A stretch of DNA of 64,000 bases from Pontibacterium granulatum (GCF_029961155.1 NZ_JASBRH010000002.1:186001-250000); one strand, 5' to 3'. Counted from the stretch's first letter, positions 54,119 through 63,852 are shown. Notes: a model not told the origin generated them from the letters alone. Program-made: numbers and translations.

Positions 54119-55171
54119 TTAACCGAGATTGCCGCCAAACATCTGGCCGATCGCCTCGGACAGTTTCTCGCTGCGGTCCGGACTGCGGAATACATGCAGG
54201 ATCAGGGCACGCAGGTCCGGCATAAACATCAGGTCCGCCAGAATACGCGAGAAGCCTACCTGACCGGATTTGCCAGCAGCCAGTGCTTCCAGATACGGCT
54301 TCAGTACTTCTGGAAAGCGCAGGCTGACGTTGCAGCGGGTTGCAATCGCTGCCAGTACTTCCGCTTCCAGGGCGTGTTCGGTGTTCAGGACCGCCAGGAC
54401 CAGGTCGCGTTTGGCTTCTTCATTGTGGCCATTGGAAATTGCGCGGAGTTGTGCCGCCACATGGTTGGCCGTTGTCGCTTCTGCTTGCAGACTGGTCTGC
54501 AAGCGTGCGCTCAGTGCTGAAAACAGTGTGTGATCCGGAGTGATGTTCTCAAGACAGGTGCAGAGCACTTCGTAGACTTCGTCGGGCAGTTGCGGGATCG
54601 CTTTAGTCAGGATTTCGCTGTTACGGCCTTTGTCATGGCGTACCACCAGATCTGCGATGCCCTGGTAACCAAGTGCCTGCCACTGGTCATAACCGAGCTG
54701 ACCGTCAAAGTACTGCTGGGCATATTCGTAGTACTGAGAGGCCGGCTGACCGATTGCCAGGGTGGCGTGGGCGTGGAAGATCGCCATCTTCTCCTGCTCA
54801 GGTTTAAAGGAGAATGGGTTGTCCTGCAGGGCATCTTTCTTGGTGCTGTCCGGGTCACCGGAAAGTACGTTGCTGATGTTCTGCATCAGGCGGTTCATGA
54901 AATCATCCCGTGCCGCCTGCACCAGATAACCCTGTTCATCCAGCGGCAACTTCAGGAACCACACCACGTTCTGGTCCTTTAGCTTCGGGTTCCACATCAA
55001 TAGCGCAATCCATGCGTGATGCATAAACGGTGCTGGATAAGGAACCTGTGCCTGTTCCACTTTGTTGAACGTTTCAGCAGACAGCTTGCTGACACGGCGG
55101 CCCATATCAAAGATACGCAGTTGGGTCTCGGATTGGCGCAAAAACTCAACAAGGGATGGGATTTGGGACAT
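54119..55171 (-). CDS. DUF3549 protein
   Basis: A 350-residue soluble protein of the DUF3549 family, which is found in gammaproteobacteria and has no known function. Recognisable parts: IPSLVEFLRQSETQLRIFDM at the N-terminus, YPAPFMHHAWIALLMWNP, and VVWFLKLPLDEQG. No motif points to an enzyme; a helical repeat-like second half (LSARLQTSLQAEATTANHVA) suggests binding. Monocistronic, convergent with the NYN gene. Confidence 0.82.
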   Translation of the reverse strand: MSQIPSLVEFLRQSETQLRIFDMGRRVSKLSAETFNKVEQAQVPYPAPFMHHAWIALLMWNPKLKDQNVVWFLKLPLDEQGYLVQAARDDFMNRLMQNISNVLSGDPDSTKKDALQDNPFSFKPEQEKMAIFHAHATLAIGQPASQYYEYAQQYFDGQLGYDQWQALGYQGIADLVVRHDKGRNSEILTKAIPQLPDEVYEVLCTCLENITPDHTLFSALSARLQTSLQAEATTANHVAAQLRAISNGHNEEAKRDLVLAVLNTEHALEAEVLAAIATRCNVSLRFPEVLKPYLEALAAGKSGQVGFSRILADLMFMPDLRALILHVFRSPDRSEKLSEAIGQMFGGNLG

Positions 55172-55405
55172 GATCGATCTCGATAAAGATTTCGGAAACG
55201 GGGCCGATTTTACCAGTGCTCAGACACAATCAACAGCGCTACCTTGGCCGGAGACTGGCTATGTCATCGACACCGCTCTGGGTGTATGGGGGTAGATCAT
55301 GCTTTAGTGCTTTTTTCGTATGTGTCTTTTGCAACAAAAGTTTAAAGCGGATACCCTAACCTTAGCATTTTAAAGGTTATTTTCACTTAGGGAGATACAG
55401 GGCTC

Positions 55406-56140
55406 TTGAATAGCGCTCTTCTTGCATTAGGACGCTCGATGGTTGGCAGTCTACGTGACCTGGCACCAATCATTCTTGTCATCGGATTTTTCCAAATCTT
55501 TGTTTTACAGCAGGGTGTGCCCGACTTTGTCGGACTCGTTGTCGGCTTGCTGTGTGTCGTCGCCGGACTGACATTTTTTATCTATGGCCTGGAGATGGGG
55601 TTGTTTCCTATCGGGGAAACCATGGCCCACTCCTTTGCCCGGAAGGGCAGTGTCATATGGCTCTTGGTCTTCGCTTTCTGCCTTGGCTTTGGCACGACGG
55701 TGGCAGAACCTGCCTTGATTGCGGTAGCGGATGAGGCTGCCAAGGTGGCTGCAACCGGGGGGATGATAGTTGACTCTGCAGAGGCGCGTGGCAGTTATGC
55801 AAGCGGTCTGCGATTTACGGTGGCGTTCTCTGTAGGCCTGGCGATTGTGCTGGGTGTACTGCGTATCCTTAAGGGCTGGTCGATCCAGTACATGATCATC
55901 GCCGGTTATATTATGGTGGTGATTATGACCATGTTTGCGCCACGCGAGATTATCGGTATCGCTTACGACTCCGGTGGTGTCACCACGTCGACTATCACCG
56001 TGCCGCTGGTGACTGCGCTGGGTGTGGGCTTGGCGTCTTCTATTGAAGGGCGCAACCCGATGACTGATGGTTTTGGTTTGATCGCTTTTGCTTCGCTGAC
56101 ACCTATGATCTTTGTCATGGCTTACGGGATGGTGATCTGA
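55406..56140 (+). CDS. DUF1538 membrane protein, first half
   Basis: A 244-residue inner-membrane protein with about six hydrophobic segments, start codon TTG. It belongs to DUF1538, a family with no assigned substrate. Two signatures stand out: [18 protein letters not shown] and [20 protein letters not shown]. Both recur in the next gene product, so the two are paralogous halves that probably assemble together; in some bacteria they are one fused chain. It overlaps the second gene by one base. A PII-like and a CBS protein gene follow in the same operon, pointing to a transporter or channel gated by nucleotides. Confidence 0.85.
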   Translation: MNSALLALGRSMVGSLRDLAPIILVIGFFQIFVLQQGVPDFVGLVVGLLCVVAGLTFFIYGLEMGLFPIGETMAHSFARKGSVIWLLVFAFCLGFGTTVAEPALIAVADEAAKVAATGGMIVDSAEARGSYASGLRFTVAFSVGLAIVLGVLRILKGWSIQYMIIAGYIMVVIMTMFAPREIIGIAYDSGGVTTSTITVPLVTALGVGLASSIEGRNPMTDGFGLIAFASLTPMIFVMAYGMVI

Positions 56141-56934
56141 TGGAATTCGTCATGCAATTGATCGACATTACCCTGGCCACCATCAAGGATGTGATTCCGA
56201 TTGCGGCGATCATCTTTGGTTTTCAGCTGTTTGTGATTCGGCGCCCGATCCCAAATGTAAAGCGAGTTGTGATTGGCTTTGCCTATGTTATTGTCGGGCT
56301 TGCGCTCTTTTTGCTGGGGCTGGATAAAGCGCTGTTTCCAATCGGTCGTTTGATGGCCGAACAGCTGACGAACCCGGAGTTCATCAGTCAGTGGAGCGAC
56401 AGTTTACCGGATGCTTTGCACTGGATGGACTACTACTGGGTGTTCCTGTTCGCATTTATGATTGGTGCCAGTACTACGATTGCCGAGCCATCGTTGATTG
56501 CGGTTGCGATCAAAGCCAACGAGGTGTCCGGTGGTGCGATTGGCGTCTGGGGCCTGCGTATCGCCGTAGCGCTGGGTGTTGCAGTAGGGATCTCGCTGGG
56601 TACCTGGCGTATCGTGACCGGTTATCCGATCCATTGGTTTATTATCGCCGGTTATATCGTGGTGGTGATTCAGACCGTGTGGGCACCGAAAATGATTGTG
56701 CCACTGGCGTACGATTCAGGTGGAGTAACCACATCCACGGTAACGGTACCGCTGGTGGCGGCACTGGGGCTGGGGCTGGCGGAAACCGTACCGGGGCGCA
56801 GTGCTCTGATCGATGGTTTTGGCTTGATTGCCTTCGCAAGTCTGTTCCCGATGATTACGGTGATGGGCTATGCACAGATTACAGAATGGTTGGCGAAGCG
56901 TGATGCGAAACTCCGCGAAACAGCGGATGCCTGA
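56140..56934 (+). CDS. DUF1538 membrane protein, second half
   Basis: A 264-residue paralogue of the preceding protein: segments GASTTIAEPSLIAVAIKANE and [20 protein letters not shown] match the first copy at the same places, as does GFQLFVIRRP early on. It has an additional ~30-residue loop (MAEQLTNPEFISQWSDSLPD) after the third segment. The repeated T-rich SGGVTTST motif in the membrane could line a transport path. The ATG shares its A with the stop of the first gene, so the two halves would be made in equal amounts. Confidence 0.85.
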   Translation: MEFVMQLIDITLATIKDVIPIAAIIFGFQLFVIRRPIPNVKRVVIGFAYVIVGLALFLLGLDKALFPIGRLMAEQLTNPEFISQWSDSLPDALHWMDYYWVFLFAFMIGASTTIAEPSLIAVAIKANEVSGGAIGVWGLRIAVALGVAVGISLGTWRIVTGYPIHWFIIAGYIVVVIQTVWAPKMIVPLAYDSGGVTTSTVTVPLVAALGLGLAETVPGRSALIDGFGLIAFASLFPMITVMGYAQITEWLAKRDAKLRETADA

Positions 56935-56970
56935 CCATTATTTAGAGACGTAGAAAACGGAGAATTTGCC

Positions 56971-57321
56971 GTGCATTTCAAACTGTTAGTGGTGTTTGTC
57001 GAAGATACCAAAACAGAGCAGGTTATGAAGGCAGCGCGAGAAGCGGGTGCGACTGGCGCAACTGTCATCAATAACGCACGTGGTGAGGGTGTTACCAAAA
57101 CCAAAACGTTCTTTGGGCTGACTCTGGAAACCCAGCGTGATGTCCTGCTTTTTATTACTGAAGAGCACCTTAGTCGTAAGATTCTGGAAACAATTGGTGA
57201 GGTAGGGGGCTTTGATGATGCGCCGGGCCGAGGAATTGCGATTCAGCTGGATGTTGAAGATGCGGTGGGCGTAGCCCATCAGATTCAGACCCTGACCAAT
57301 GTGGTAGAGGAAGAGATATGA
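56971..57321 (+). CDS. PII-like signalling protein
   Basis: A 116-residue PII-fold protein with GTG start after GGAG. The ferredoxin-like core is readable: FKLLVVFVEDTKTEQVMKAA, a T-loop region INNARGEGVTKTKTFFGLTL, and LLFITEEHLSRKILETIGEV. It lacks the GlnB uridylylation Tyr, so regulation would be by ligand binding only. PII-like proteins next to transporter genes usually plug or gate the transporter in response to ATP/ADP, cAMP or bicarbonate. Here the partner would be the DUF1538 pair. Overlaps the CBS gene by four bases. Confidence 0.83.
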   Translation: MHFKLLVVFVEDTKTEQVMKAAREAGATGATVINNARGEGVTKTKTFFGLTLETQRDVLLFITEEHLSRKILETIGEVGGFDDAPGRGIAIQLDVEDAVGVAHQIQTLTNVVEEEI

Positions 57322-57716
57322 GCAGCGAAAAGAATGTTGTTCGAGTAAAAGACGTGATGACCCAGGACTTCGCAATGGTCGACGGACTGGTCACAATCAA
57401 GGATGCATTGGAGCTGTTCAGGCAGAAGCAGGTGAGTACTCTGCTGATCAACAAACGCCATGAGGACGATGAGTATGGCATCCTGTTGTTGTCAGACATT
57501 GCCAAGCAGGTGGTGGCTAAAGATCGTTCCCCTGAGCGCGTAAACGTCTACGAGGTGATGTCCAAGCCGGTGGTGTCCGTAGAGTCCCGCATGGATGTAC
57601 GTTACTGTGCGCGCCTGTTTGATAACTTTGGCCTGGGCCGTGCGCCAGTGATCGACAACGGTCAGGTGATGGGGGTTGTGAGTTACAACGATATTGTGCT
57701 GAAAGGTCTGATCTGA
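57318..57716 (+). CDS. CBS-domain protein of the DUF1538 operon
   Basis: A 132-residue two-CBS protein: DVMTQDFAMVDGLVTIKDAL with ILLLSDIAKQVV, and VYEVMSKPVVSVESRMDVRY with VMGVVSYNDIVLKG. CBS pairs bind AMP, ADP or ATP. As last gene of the operon, coupled to the PII-like gene by an ATGA overlap, it would add a second nucleotide-sensing input to the membrane protein. It is followed directly by a strong terminator. Confidence 0.92.
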   Translation: MSSEKNVVRVKDVMTQDFAMVDGLVTIKDALELFRQKQVSTLLINKRHEDDEYGILLLSDIAKQVVAKDRSPERVNVYEVMSKPVVSVESRMDVRYCARLFDNFGLGRAPVIDNGQVMGVVSYNDIVLKGLI

Positions 57717-57734
57717 TCAGAATACTGGGCAAAT

Positions 57735-57773
57735 AAAAAACGGGCTCTGACCTTGCGGTCGAGCCCGTTTTTT
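57735..57773. terminator. Terminator of the DUF1538 operon
   Basis: AAAAAACGGGCTC pairs with GAGCCCGTTTTTT around a 13-base loop that itself can pair (GACC/GGTC). It lies between convergent genes and should work in both directions. Confidence 0.92.
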
Positions 57774-57792
57774 GTGCTTTCTCAACATCGTA

Positions 57793-58122
57793 TCAATGGC
57801 GTACGTTGAGGGCATTGTCCAGTTGTTGGATCAGTGACTCCAGTTGTGCTGTATCCGCTTCCAACGTTTTGAGCGCTTCCTCTGCCATCGTATGCATATT
57901 GCTGTTTTGAGGCAGTGCTATCTGCTGGTCGATCATCACCTGCAGGCGCGGGATCATCAGCCACTGTATCCACTCAGAGAACATCAGTGTATCCACGCAA
58001 AACGGCTGTGTGCTGGCGAGCGCTTCAGCTGAGGGTGATTGCTCCCCCCACAGCTGTTTGGCTTCCATCTCGTCGCGGATCGCGATCAGCAAGGCGCTGA
58101 CACGGGTAGCGCGGTCGTTCAT
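57793..58122 (-). CDS. yqcC: YqcC-family protein
   Basis: A 109-residue helical protein of the YqcC (DUF446) family: [40 protein letters not shown] and [13 protein letters not shown] are the family core. Function is unknown; in E. coli it lies beside the tRNA pseudouridine synthase truC. Here it overlaps the DAHP synthase gene by four bases. That it is translated from the same message does not show a shared pathway. Confidence 0.88.
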   Translation of the reverse strand: MNDRATRVSALLIAIRDEMEAKQLWGEQSPSAEALASTQPFCVDTLMFSEWIQWLMIPRLQVMIDQQIALPQNSNMHTMAEEALKTLEADTAQLESLIQQLDNALNVRH

Positions 58123-59471
58123 TTACCGCGTGCTTCCTTCAGGGTATCGGCGATCAGGAACGCTAGTTCCAGTGCCTGTTCGCCGTTCAGGCGAGGGTCA
58201 CAGAAGGTGTCGTAGCGATCTGCCAGACCTTCTTCAGTGATCTGATACGCGCCGCCGATACACTCGGTCACGTTCTGACCGGTCATTTCGAAGTGCACAC
58301 CGCCCGCATAAGTACCTTCAGCGCGGTGAACCTGGAAGAAACCTTTCATCTCCTGCAGGATCGCGTTCACGCTACGGGTCTTGTAGCCGGAAGACGCCTT
58401 GATGGTGTTGCCGTGCATCGGATCGGAGCTCCAGACCACGTTGCGGCCTTCGGATTTCACGGTGCGAACCAGCGGTGGCAGCATGTCTTCGATGTTGTCG
58501 GCACCCATGCGGGCGATCAGTGTCAGACGACCAGGGATGTTGTCCGGGTTCAGGATGTCCATCAGGCGGATCAGATCATCGGTAGACGTGGTTGGGCCTA
58601 CCTTTACGCCGATTGGGTTCTGAATGCCTTTCAGGAACTCAACGTGGGCGTGATCCGGTTGACGGGTACGGTCGCCGATCCACAGCATGTGGGCGGAGCA
58701 GTCGTACCACTGATCGGTGATGCTGTCCTTACGGGTCAGAGCTTCCTCGTAACCCAGCAGCAGTGCCTCGTGGGAGGTGTACAGGCTGGTTTCGTGGATC
58801 TGTGGTGTGGTTTCAGAGGTCAGGCCACAGGCTTCCATAAAGGCCAGGGCCTGATCGATCTGAGTCGCCAGGTGCTGGTATTTCTCACCCAGTGGGCTCT
58901 TGTCTACGAAACCCTGATTCCAGCGGTGTACCTGGTGCAGGTCGGCAAAACCACCCTGAGCGAATGCGCGCAGCAGGTTTAGTGTGGATGCGGACTGGTG
59001 GTACGCTTGCAGCAGACGTTCCGGATCGGCGATACGCGATTCAGCCGTGAAGTCGATACCGTTAACGATATCACCACGGTAGCTTGGCAGTTCGATGCCG
59101 CCGCTGGTTTCAGTGGCCGCGGAACGTGGCTTGGCAAACTGGCCCGCCATACGGCCGATTTTCACAACCGGGCAACTGCCTGCAAAGGTCAGCACTACCG
59201 CCATCTGCAGCAGCACCTGGAAGGTGTCGCGAATCTTGTTGGCGTTAAACTCAGCAAAACTCTCCGCACAGTCACCGCCCTGCAGTAAAAAGGCGTTACC
59301 GTTCGCAACTTCTGCGAGGTGCGACTGCAGGTTACGGATCTCACCCGCAAATACCAGTGGTGGCATTGTGCTGAGCGTTTCTTCTACCTGCTTAAGTGCG
59401 GCCTGATCCGGATATTCCGGCTGCTGGACAATCGGAAGGTTCCGCCAGCTATTCGGGGTCCAGTTTTGCAT
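58119..59471 (-). CDS. Class II DAHP synthase
   Basis: A 450-residue plant-type 3-deoxy-D-arabino-heptulosonate 7-phosphate synthase, first step of the shikimate pathway. Class II signatures: [33 protein letters not shown], and the metal/substrate regions [26 protein letters not shown] and [16 protein letters not shown]. The C-terminus [19 protein letters not shown] is complete. Class II enzymes in such bacteria often feed secondary aromatic products beside the class I isoenzymes, but no phenazine-type genes are near. Confidence 0.95.
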   Translation of the reverse strand: MQNWTPNSWRNLPIVQQPEYPDQAALKQVEETLSTMPPLVFAGEIRNLQSHLAEVANGNAFLLQGGDCAESFAEFNANKIRDTFQVLLQMAVVLTFAGSCPVVKIGRMAGQFAKPRSAATETSGGIELPSYRGDIVNGIDFTAESRIADPERLLQAYHQSASTLNLLRAFAQGGFADLHQVHRWNQGFVDKSPLGEKYQHLATQIDQALAFMEACGLTSETTPQIHETSLYTSHEALLLGYEEALTRKDSITDQWYDCSAHMLWIGDRTRQPDHAHVEFLKGIQNPIGVKVGPTTSTDDLIRLMDILNPDNIPGRLTLIARMGADNIEDMLPPLVRTVKSEGRNVVWSSDPMHGNTIKASSGYKTRSVNAILQEMKGFFQVHRAEGTYAGGVHFEMTGQNVTECIGGAYQITEEGLADRYDTFCDPRLNGEQALELAFLIADTLKEARGK

Positions 59472-59598
59472 TTCTTATCCTGAGTATTTCCTGAGTTAAG
59501 GGCGACAGTGTAAGGCATCGCGCTGGATAAACAAGAGTGTGATTTTCCTGTTTGTTGTTTTGCGTTAGGGTAACCGCATATTTTTTGGAGGATATGAC

Positions 59599-59976
59599 AT
59601 GTCAATTGAAGATCGCGAAAAGGGGCTGGCTGTACGTACCGAGGTTATGGGTGAAGAGTTTGTACAGCGGGCTATCGACAACACCACCGAATTTACGGCA
59701 CCGGTACAGGATTGGATAAATGAAAACGCCTGGGGTTCCACCTGGCAGCGAGAGGGATTGCCGCGCTCTACACGCAGCCTGGTAACCATTGCCATGCTGG
59801 CGGCGCTAAAGGCACCTACCGAGCTGAAAGGGCATGTGCGAGGCGCGCTGCGTAACGGCTGTACGCCGGAAGAGATTCAGGAAGTGCTTTTGCATTCTAT
59901 CGTGTATTGCGGTGCTCCGGCGGCTCAGGAAGCGTTTCGTGCTGCGAAAGAGGTGATCGAAAACTGGGAAGGGTAA
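59599..59976 (+). CDS. Carboxymuconolactone decarboxylase-family protein
   Basis: A 125-residue protein of the CMD/PcaC family: VQDWINENAWGSTWQREGLP, RSTRSLVTIAMLAALKAPTE, LKGHVRGALRNGCTPEEIQE and SIVYCGAPAAQEAF match PcaC, the 4-carboxymuconolactone decarboxylase of protocatechuate breakdown. No other pca genes are present, so a different role for the fold is possible. The active-site region has His (GHVRGAL) but not the CxxC of the AhpD branch. GGAGG precedes the ATG. Confidence 0.87.
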   Translation: MSIEDREKGLAVRTEVMGEEFVQRAIDNTTEFTAPVQDWINENAWGSTWQREGLPRSTRSLVTIAMLAALKAPTELKGHVRGALRNGCTPEEIQEVLLHSIVYCGAPAAQEAFRAAKEVIENWEG

Positions 59977-60051
59977 TGGGAACCCGGTCTGGATATATCG
60001 GGCGTCAGAAGTGAAGAAACATCCCTGTTCTTCTGTATAGGGTGTCAATCT

Positions 60052-60966
60052 TTAAGCGGATTTGATGCCTGAAAGGTTGCGGAAGGAGACTTCCTTGGCG
60101 GTGCTGAGGAAGTCCACCATGAAGTCCGCATTTTTCTGGTCTTCGCGAATCGCGGCATAGAGCGTGCACCACACGCCTTTCTCGCCGAGGGAGCGTACGG
60201 CGATGTAATCCCTCTGGACATACTCGTGAAGTGCCCAGTTCGGCAGGGCGGCAACACCACGTCCGCTGGCAACCAGCTGCATCATCATCACGGTCAGTTC
60301 GGCGGTGCGGATACTCGCCGGTTCAACATCAGCCGGATCCAGGAAGTAGTTAAATATGTCCAGTTTCTCTTTTTCTACCGGATAGGTAATCAGGACCTCC
60401 TGCTCGAGATCACCCGGCTGTACAAAGCGTCGAGCCATCAGGCGGTGCTGCTTGCTGATCGCCAGGACCGATTCGTAGGTGAACAAAGGAATGTACGCGA
60501 TGCCGTTACGGGGCTCCGGGTCGGAGGTAATCACCAGATCCAGGTCGCCACGGGCCAGGGCGGGCAGTGGGTGGAAGCTGAAACCGCTGGACAGATCCAG
60601 CTCAACCTCCGGCCAGTGCTGGCGGAAGTGATCGATGGTAGGCATCAGCCAGTCAAAGCAGCTGTGACATTCGATACACAGATTCAGGCGGCCCGCTTCA
60701 CCACCGGCCAATCGGGCGATATCGCGCTCGGCGCTGCGTATCATCGGTAGCATTTCATCTGCCAAAGACAGAAGGCGCTGGCCTGCACTGGTAAAGCAGA
60801 TCGGCTTGGTTTTGCGGATAAACAGCGAGCAGTCCAGGCGGTCTTCGAGGTCTTTAATCTGGTGTGAGAGCGCAGATTGGGTCAAATGAACTCGCTCGGC
60901 CGCCTCAACCAGACTCCCCGCGTCCCGCAGAGCAGACAAAGTTTTCAGATGACGAAGTTCGATCAT
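60052..60966 (-). CDS. metR: MetR, LysR-type regulator of methionine genes
   Basis: A 304-residue LysR protein close to E. coli MetR: MIELRHLKTLSALRDAGSLV, LTQSALSHQIKDLEDRLDC, and in the effector domain CIECHSCFDWLMPTIDHF, DLDLVITSDPEPRNGI, and LVASGRGVAALPNWALHEY. MetR activates metE/metH using homocysteine as co-effector. No target gene is adjacent: the next genes are an unrelated decarboxylase and argF. Monocistronic. Confidence 0.92.
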   Translation of the reverse strand: MIELRHLKTLSALRDAGSLVEAAERVHLTQSALSHQIKDLEDRLDCSLFIRKTKPICFTSAGQRLLSLADEMLPMIRSAERDIARLAGGEAGRLNLCIECHSCFDWLMPTIDHFRQHWPEVELDLSSGFSFHPLPALARGDLDLVITSDPEPRNGIAYIPLFTYESVLAISKQHRLMARRFVQPGDLEQEVLITYPVEKEKLDIFNYFLDPADVEPASIRTAELTVMMMQLVASGRGVAALPNWALHEYVQRDYIAVRSLGEKGVWCTLYAAIREDQKNADFMVDFLSTAKEVSFRNLSGIKSA

Positions 60967-61027
60967 TGTACGCTCCCCTGTGACAGATGTATGTCGAAGT
61001 ATAGTTGCTCTGAAGGGAAAGAGGTGA

Positions 61028-61060
61028 ATCGGACCGGTTTATCAGAGAATCCGGTCCGAT
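61028..61060 (-). terminator. Hairpin after argF
   Basis: ATCGGACCGG and CCGGTCCGAT form a perfect 10-bp stem with a 13-base loop, beginning 17 bases after the argF stop. No T-run follows, so termination may be weak or Rho-assisted. Confidence 0.5.
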
Positions 61061-61076
61061 CGGTCAGGTATGAGCC

Positions 61077-61997
61077 TTAAGCGTTGTTTGGCAGTCCAAC
61101 CAACAAGAACTCAAGCAGGGCTTTCTGTGCGTGCAGACGGTTTTCCGCTTCATCGAAAACAACGGAGCGTGGGTCGTCCATCATCTCGGCACTCACTTCT
61201 TCGCCGCGGTGTGCAGGCAGGCAGTGCATGAAGATCGCCTCTTTGTCGGCCAGGTCCATCAGTTCCGGGGTTACCTGATAACCGGCAAAGGCGATCTCGC
61301 GCTCTTTCTGCTCCTCTTCCTGGCCCATGGATGCCCAAACGTCAGTCACAACTAAGTGGCTGTCCTTGATCGCTTCGGCTGGGGTGCGGAAGATGGTGAT
61401 GCGGTCCTTGTTCTCTTCCAGTAGTTCCTGCATCGGCTCAAACCCTTCCGGGCAGGCGATGTTCAGGTGGAAGTCGAACTGACGAGCAGCGTTGATGTAG
61501 GAGTTGCACATGTTGTTGCCGTCGCCCACCCAGGTCACAGTCTTGCCCTGGATGTTGCCGCGGTGCTCGCGGTAGGTCTGCATGTCGGCTAGCAGCTGGC
61601 ACGGGTGGTACTCGTTGGTCAGTGCATTGATCACCGGTACAGAGGAGTTTGCTGCAAACTCTTCCACAATCTCGTGACCGTGGGTACGGATCATAACCAC
61701 ATCAACCATGCTGGAGATCACGCGTGCGCTGTCGGAGATCGGCTCGCCGCGACCCAGCTGGGTATCGCGTGGCGACAGGAACATGGCGTGACCGCCAAAC
61801 TGTGCCATGCCGGCTTCGAAAGACACACGGGTACGGGTGGATGATTTTTCAAAAATCATCGACATCACGCGGTTTTTTAGTGGTTCGTACACTTCGCCGC
61901 TGCGAAGAATGTTTTTCAGTTCGGTTGCTCTATCAACAACAGAGCTAAGCTCCGCAGGAGACAGGTCCCGCAGAGTCAAAAAATGTCTTGTAGTCAT
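61077..61997 (-). CDS. argF: Ornithine carbamoyltransferase
   Basis: A 306-residue OTC that makes citrulline from ornithine and carbamoyl phosphate. The carbamoyl-phosphate loop [10 protein letters not shown], the [10 protein letters not shown] segment, [11 protein letters not shown] and the ornithine site [11 protein letters not shown] are intact. Length is standard for the bacterial anabolic enzyme. It follows argD by 35 bp on the same strand, forming an arginine operon. Confidence 0.97.
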   Translation of the reverse strand: MTTRHFLTLRDLSPAELSSVVDRATELKNILRSGEVYEPLKNRVMSMIFEKSSTRTRVSFEAGMAQFGGHAMFLSPRDTQLGRGEPISDSARVISSMVDVVMIRTHGHEIVEEFAANSSVPVINALTNEYHPCQLLADMQTYREHRGNIQGKTVTWVGDGNNMCNSYINAARQFDFHLNIACPEGFEPMQELLEENKDRITIFRTPAEAIKDSHLVVTDVWASMGQEEEQKEREIAFAGYQVTPELMDLADKEAIFMHCLPAHRGEEVSAEMMDDPRSVVFDEAENRLHAQKALLEFLLVGLPNNA

Positions 61998-62032
61998 TGT
62001 GATTTTCTCGCTACGTCAGACGTAGCCGCGTG

Positions 62033-63235
62033 TTAAACACGCGGCTTGGCACGATCGTCAGCAGAGTAGATCTTGATCAGTTTGGAAATGGTGTTTACCA
62101 GCAGGTCCGCTTCTGTATCGGACATGATCAGTGGAGGTAGCATACGGACAATCTTGCCACCGCCAGTCACGTTCAGCAGAACACCTTTTACTTTGGCAAG
62201 TACGGCCAGTTCGGTACCGGCTTCGGTCAGCTCGATGGCGATCATCAGGCCGCGACCACGTACTTCTTTAACGTATTCGGCACCGCTTAATTGCTCGCGG
62301 AAGCCGTTGACAATGCGCTCACCCAGCTGTTTGGCACGCTCTGCCAGACCCTCGTTGCAAATAGTGTCTACAACGGCCAGGGCTGCGGCGGATGCCAGCG
62401 GGTTGCCACCGAAGGTGGAACCGTGGTTGCCAGGTACAAATACTTTCGCTGCGTTGCCGCTTGCCAGGCAGGCGCCGATCGGCATGCCATTACCCAAACC
62501 TTTTGCAGTGGTAACTACGTCAGGCACGATACCGCTCTGCTGGTAAGCAAAGTAAGTACCCGTGCGGCCGTTGCCGGTCTGAACTTCGTCCAGCATCAGC
62601 AACCAATCCTGTTCATCACAGATATCGCGCAACTGCGCCAGGTAATCATCCGCCGGGATCATTACACCGGATTCACCCTGAATCGGCTCAACCAGAATAG
62701 CTACTACATTAGGGTTGTTGGCCGCGATGGTGCGAATTGCATCTACATCGTTAAAAGGTGCACGGACAAAGCCCGCTACCAGCGGCTCGAAGCCTGCCTG
62801 GGCGGAACGGTTGCCGGTGGCACTCAGGGTTGCCATGGTACGACCGTGGAAAGAGTTTTCCATCACGATGATGGTAGGCAGATCGATGCCTTTTGAGTGG
62901 CCGTATCGTCGCGCGATCTTGATGGCAGCTTCGTTCGCTTCAGCGCCGGAGTTGCCGAAAAATACGTTGTCCATGCCTGAGATGCGAGTCAGGCGTTCAG
63001 CCAACTGCTCCTGCAGGGGAATAGAGTAGAGGTTGGAAGTGTGTATCAGGCGGGCAGCCTGCTCGCTGATAGCGTGAGTTACAGCTGGGTGTGCGTGACC
63101 CAGACCGGTAACAGCGATGCCGCTCAGAGCGTCCAGATACTTGTTTCCATCCGTGTCATACAACCACGCGCCTTCACCGCGTTCAAAAGCAACTGAAAGC
63201 CGGTTGTAGGTCTTCATTACTGGCTCTAGTGCCAT
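62033..63235 (-). CDS. argD: Acetylornithine aminotransferase
   Basis: A 400-residue PLP aminotransferase of the ArgD group, one step before OTC in arginine synthesis. ATG 63235 follows GGAGAGG; earlier in-frame starts would lie in the leader hairpin region. The PLP lysine is in VTTAKGLGNGMPIGA, with FFGNSGAEANEAAIK, FHGRTMATLSATGN and MLDEVQTGNGRTG before it. Position upstream of argF supports the arginine role; some relatives also act on succinyl-ornithine or N-succinyl-diaminopimelate. Confidence 0.93.
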   Translation of the reverse strand: MALEPVMKTYNRLSVAFERGEGAWLYDTDGNKYLDALSGIAVTGLGHAHPAVTHAISEQAARLIHTSNLYSIPLQEQLAERLTRISGMDNVFFGNSGAEANEAAIKIARRYGHSKGIDLPTIIVMENSFHGRTMATLSATGNRSAQAGFEPLVAGFVRAPFNDVDAIRTIAANNPNVVAILVEPIQGESGVMIPADDYLAQLRDICDEQDWLLMLDEVQTGNGRTGTYFAYQQSGIVPDVVTTAKGLGNGMPIGACLASGNAAKVFVPGNHGSTFGGNPLASAAALAVVDTICNEGLAERAKQLGERIVNGFREQLSGAEYVKEVRGRGLMIAIELTEAGTELAVLAKVKGVLLNVTGGGKIVRMLPPLIMSDTEADLLVNTISKLIKIYSADDRAKPRV

Positions 63236-63254
63236 AATCCTCTCCATACAACGC

Positions 63255-63276
63255 AAAAAGGCAGCTAACAGCTGCC
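63255..63276 (-). terminator. Terminator-like hairpin in the argD leader
   Basis: On the minus strand GGCAGCT-GTT-AGCTGCC is followed at once by TTTTTG. It ends about 20 bases before the argD start codon and there is no gene upstream on that strand that needs terminating within the window (grxD runs the other way). It may therefore attenuate argDF. Confidence 0.65.
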
Positions 63277-63505
63277 ACTAAAAAGCCGATTCTATGTGGT
63301 GTCTATCCCTTAATCAACCTCTCATTATTGAACGCGCCAGAGATAATAGAAATCGATTAGTAGATGCTAATAAGTTTCTGCTATCGCCCTGATTGAATTT
63401 TCTAAATATACATTAACAGAGTGATATGGTCGGATATGTGTTAAGATTTCTGCACGTGAAGACAGACACACGGTGTCTTCAAAGTGAAAGCAGATAGGTG
63501 TATGA

Positions 63506-63841
63506 ATGAGCGTTATCGATACCATTAAAGAGCAGATTGAAAACAACGACATCCTGCTGTACATGAAAGGCACGCCACGTTTCCCGCAGTGTGGTTTCTC
63601 CTCCCGCGCGTCCGAAGCGGTGATGGGTTGTGGTGAGCGTTTTGCATTCGTGAATATTCTGGAAAACCCGGAAATACGTGCAGAGCTGCCTAAGTATGCA
63701 AACTGGCCGACCTTCCCACAGCTGTGGATCAAAGGTGAGTTGATTGGCGGCTGCGATATCATCTGTGAAATGGCTGCATCCGGCGAGCTGGAAGAGCTGA
63801 TCAAGGAAGCTTCTGCATCTGATGAAGCAAGCGCCGAGTAA
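63506..63841 (+). CDS. grxD: Monothiol glutaredoxin, Grx4 type
   Basis: A 111-residue CGFS glutaredoxin that carries [2Fe-2S] clusters for iron-sulfur assembly and iron sensing. The active site is MKGTPRFPQCGFSSRA; glutathione contacts are WPTFPQLWIKGELIGGCDI. The start ATG lies after GATAGGTGT. The C-terminal helix is extended by a short acidic tail (SASDEASAE). It is followed by a terminator, then a peroxiredoxin gene. Confidence 0.95.
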   Translation: MSVIDTIKEQIENNDILLYMKGTPRFPQCGFSSRASEAVMGCGERFAFVNILENPEIRAELPKYANWPTFPQLWIKGELIGGCDIICEMAASGELEELIKEASASDEASAE

Positions 63842-63852
63842 TAAAAATTTAT

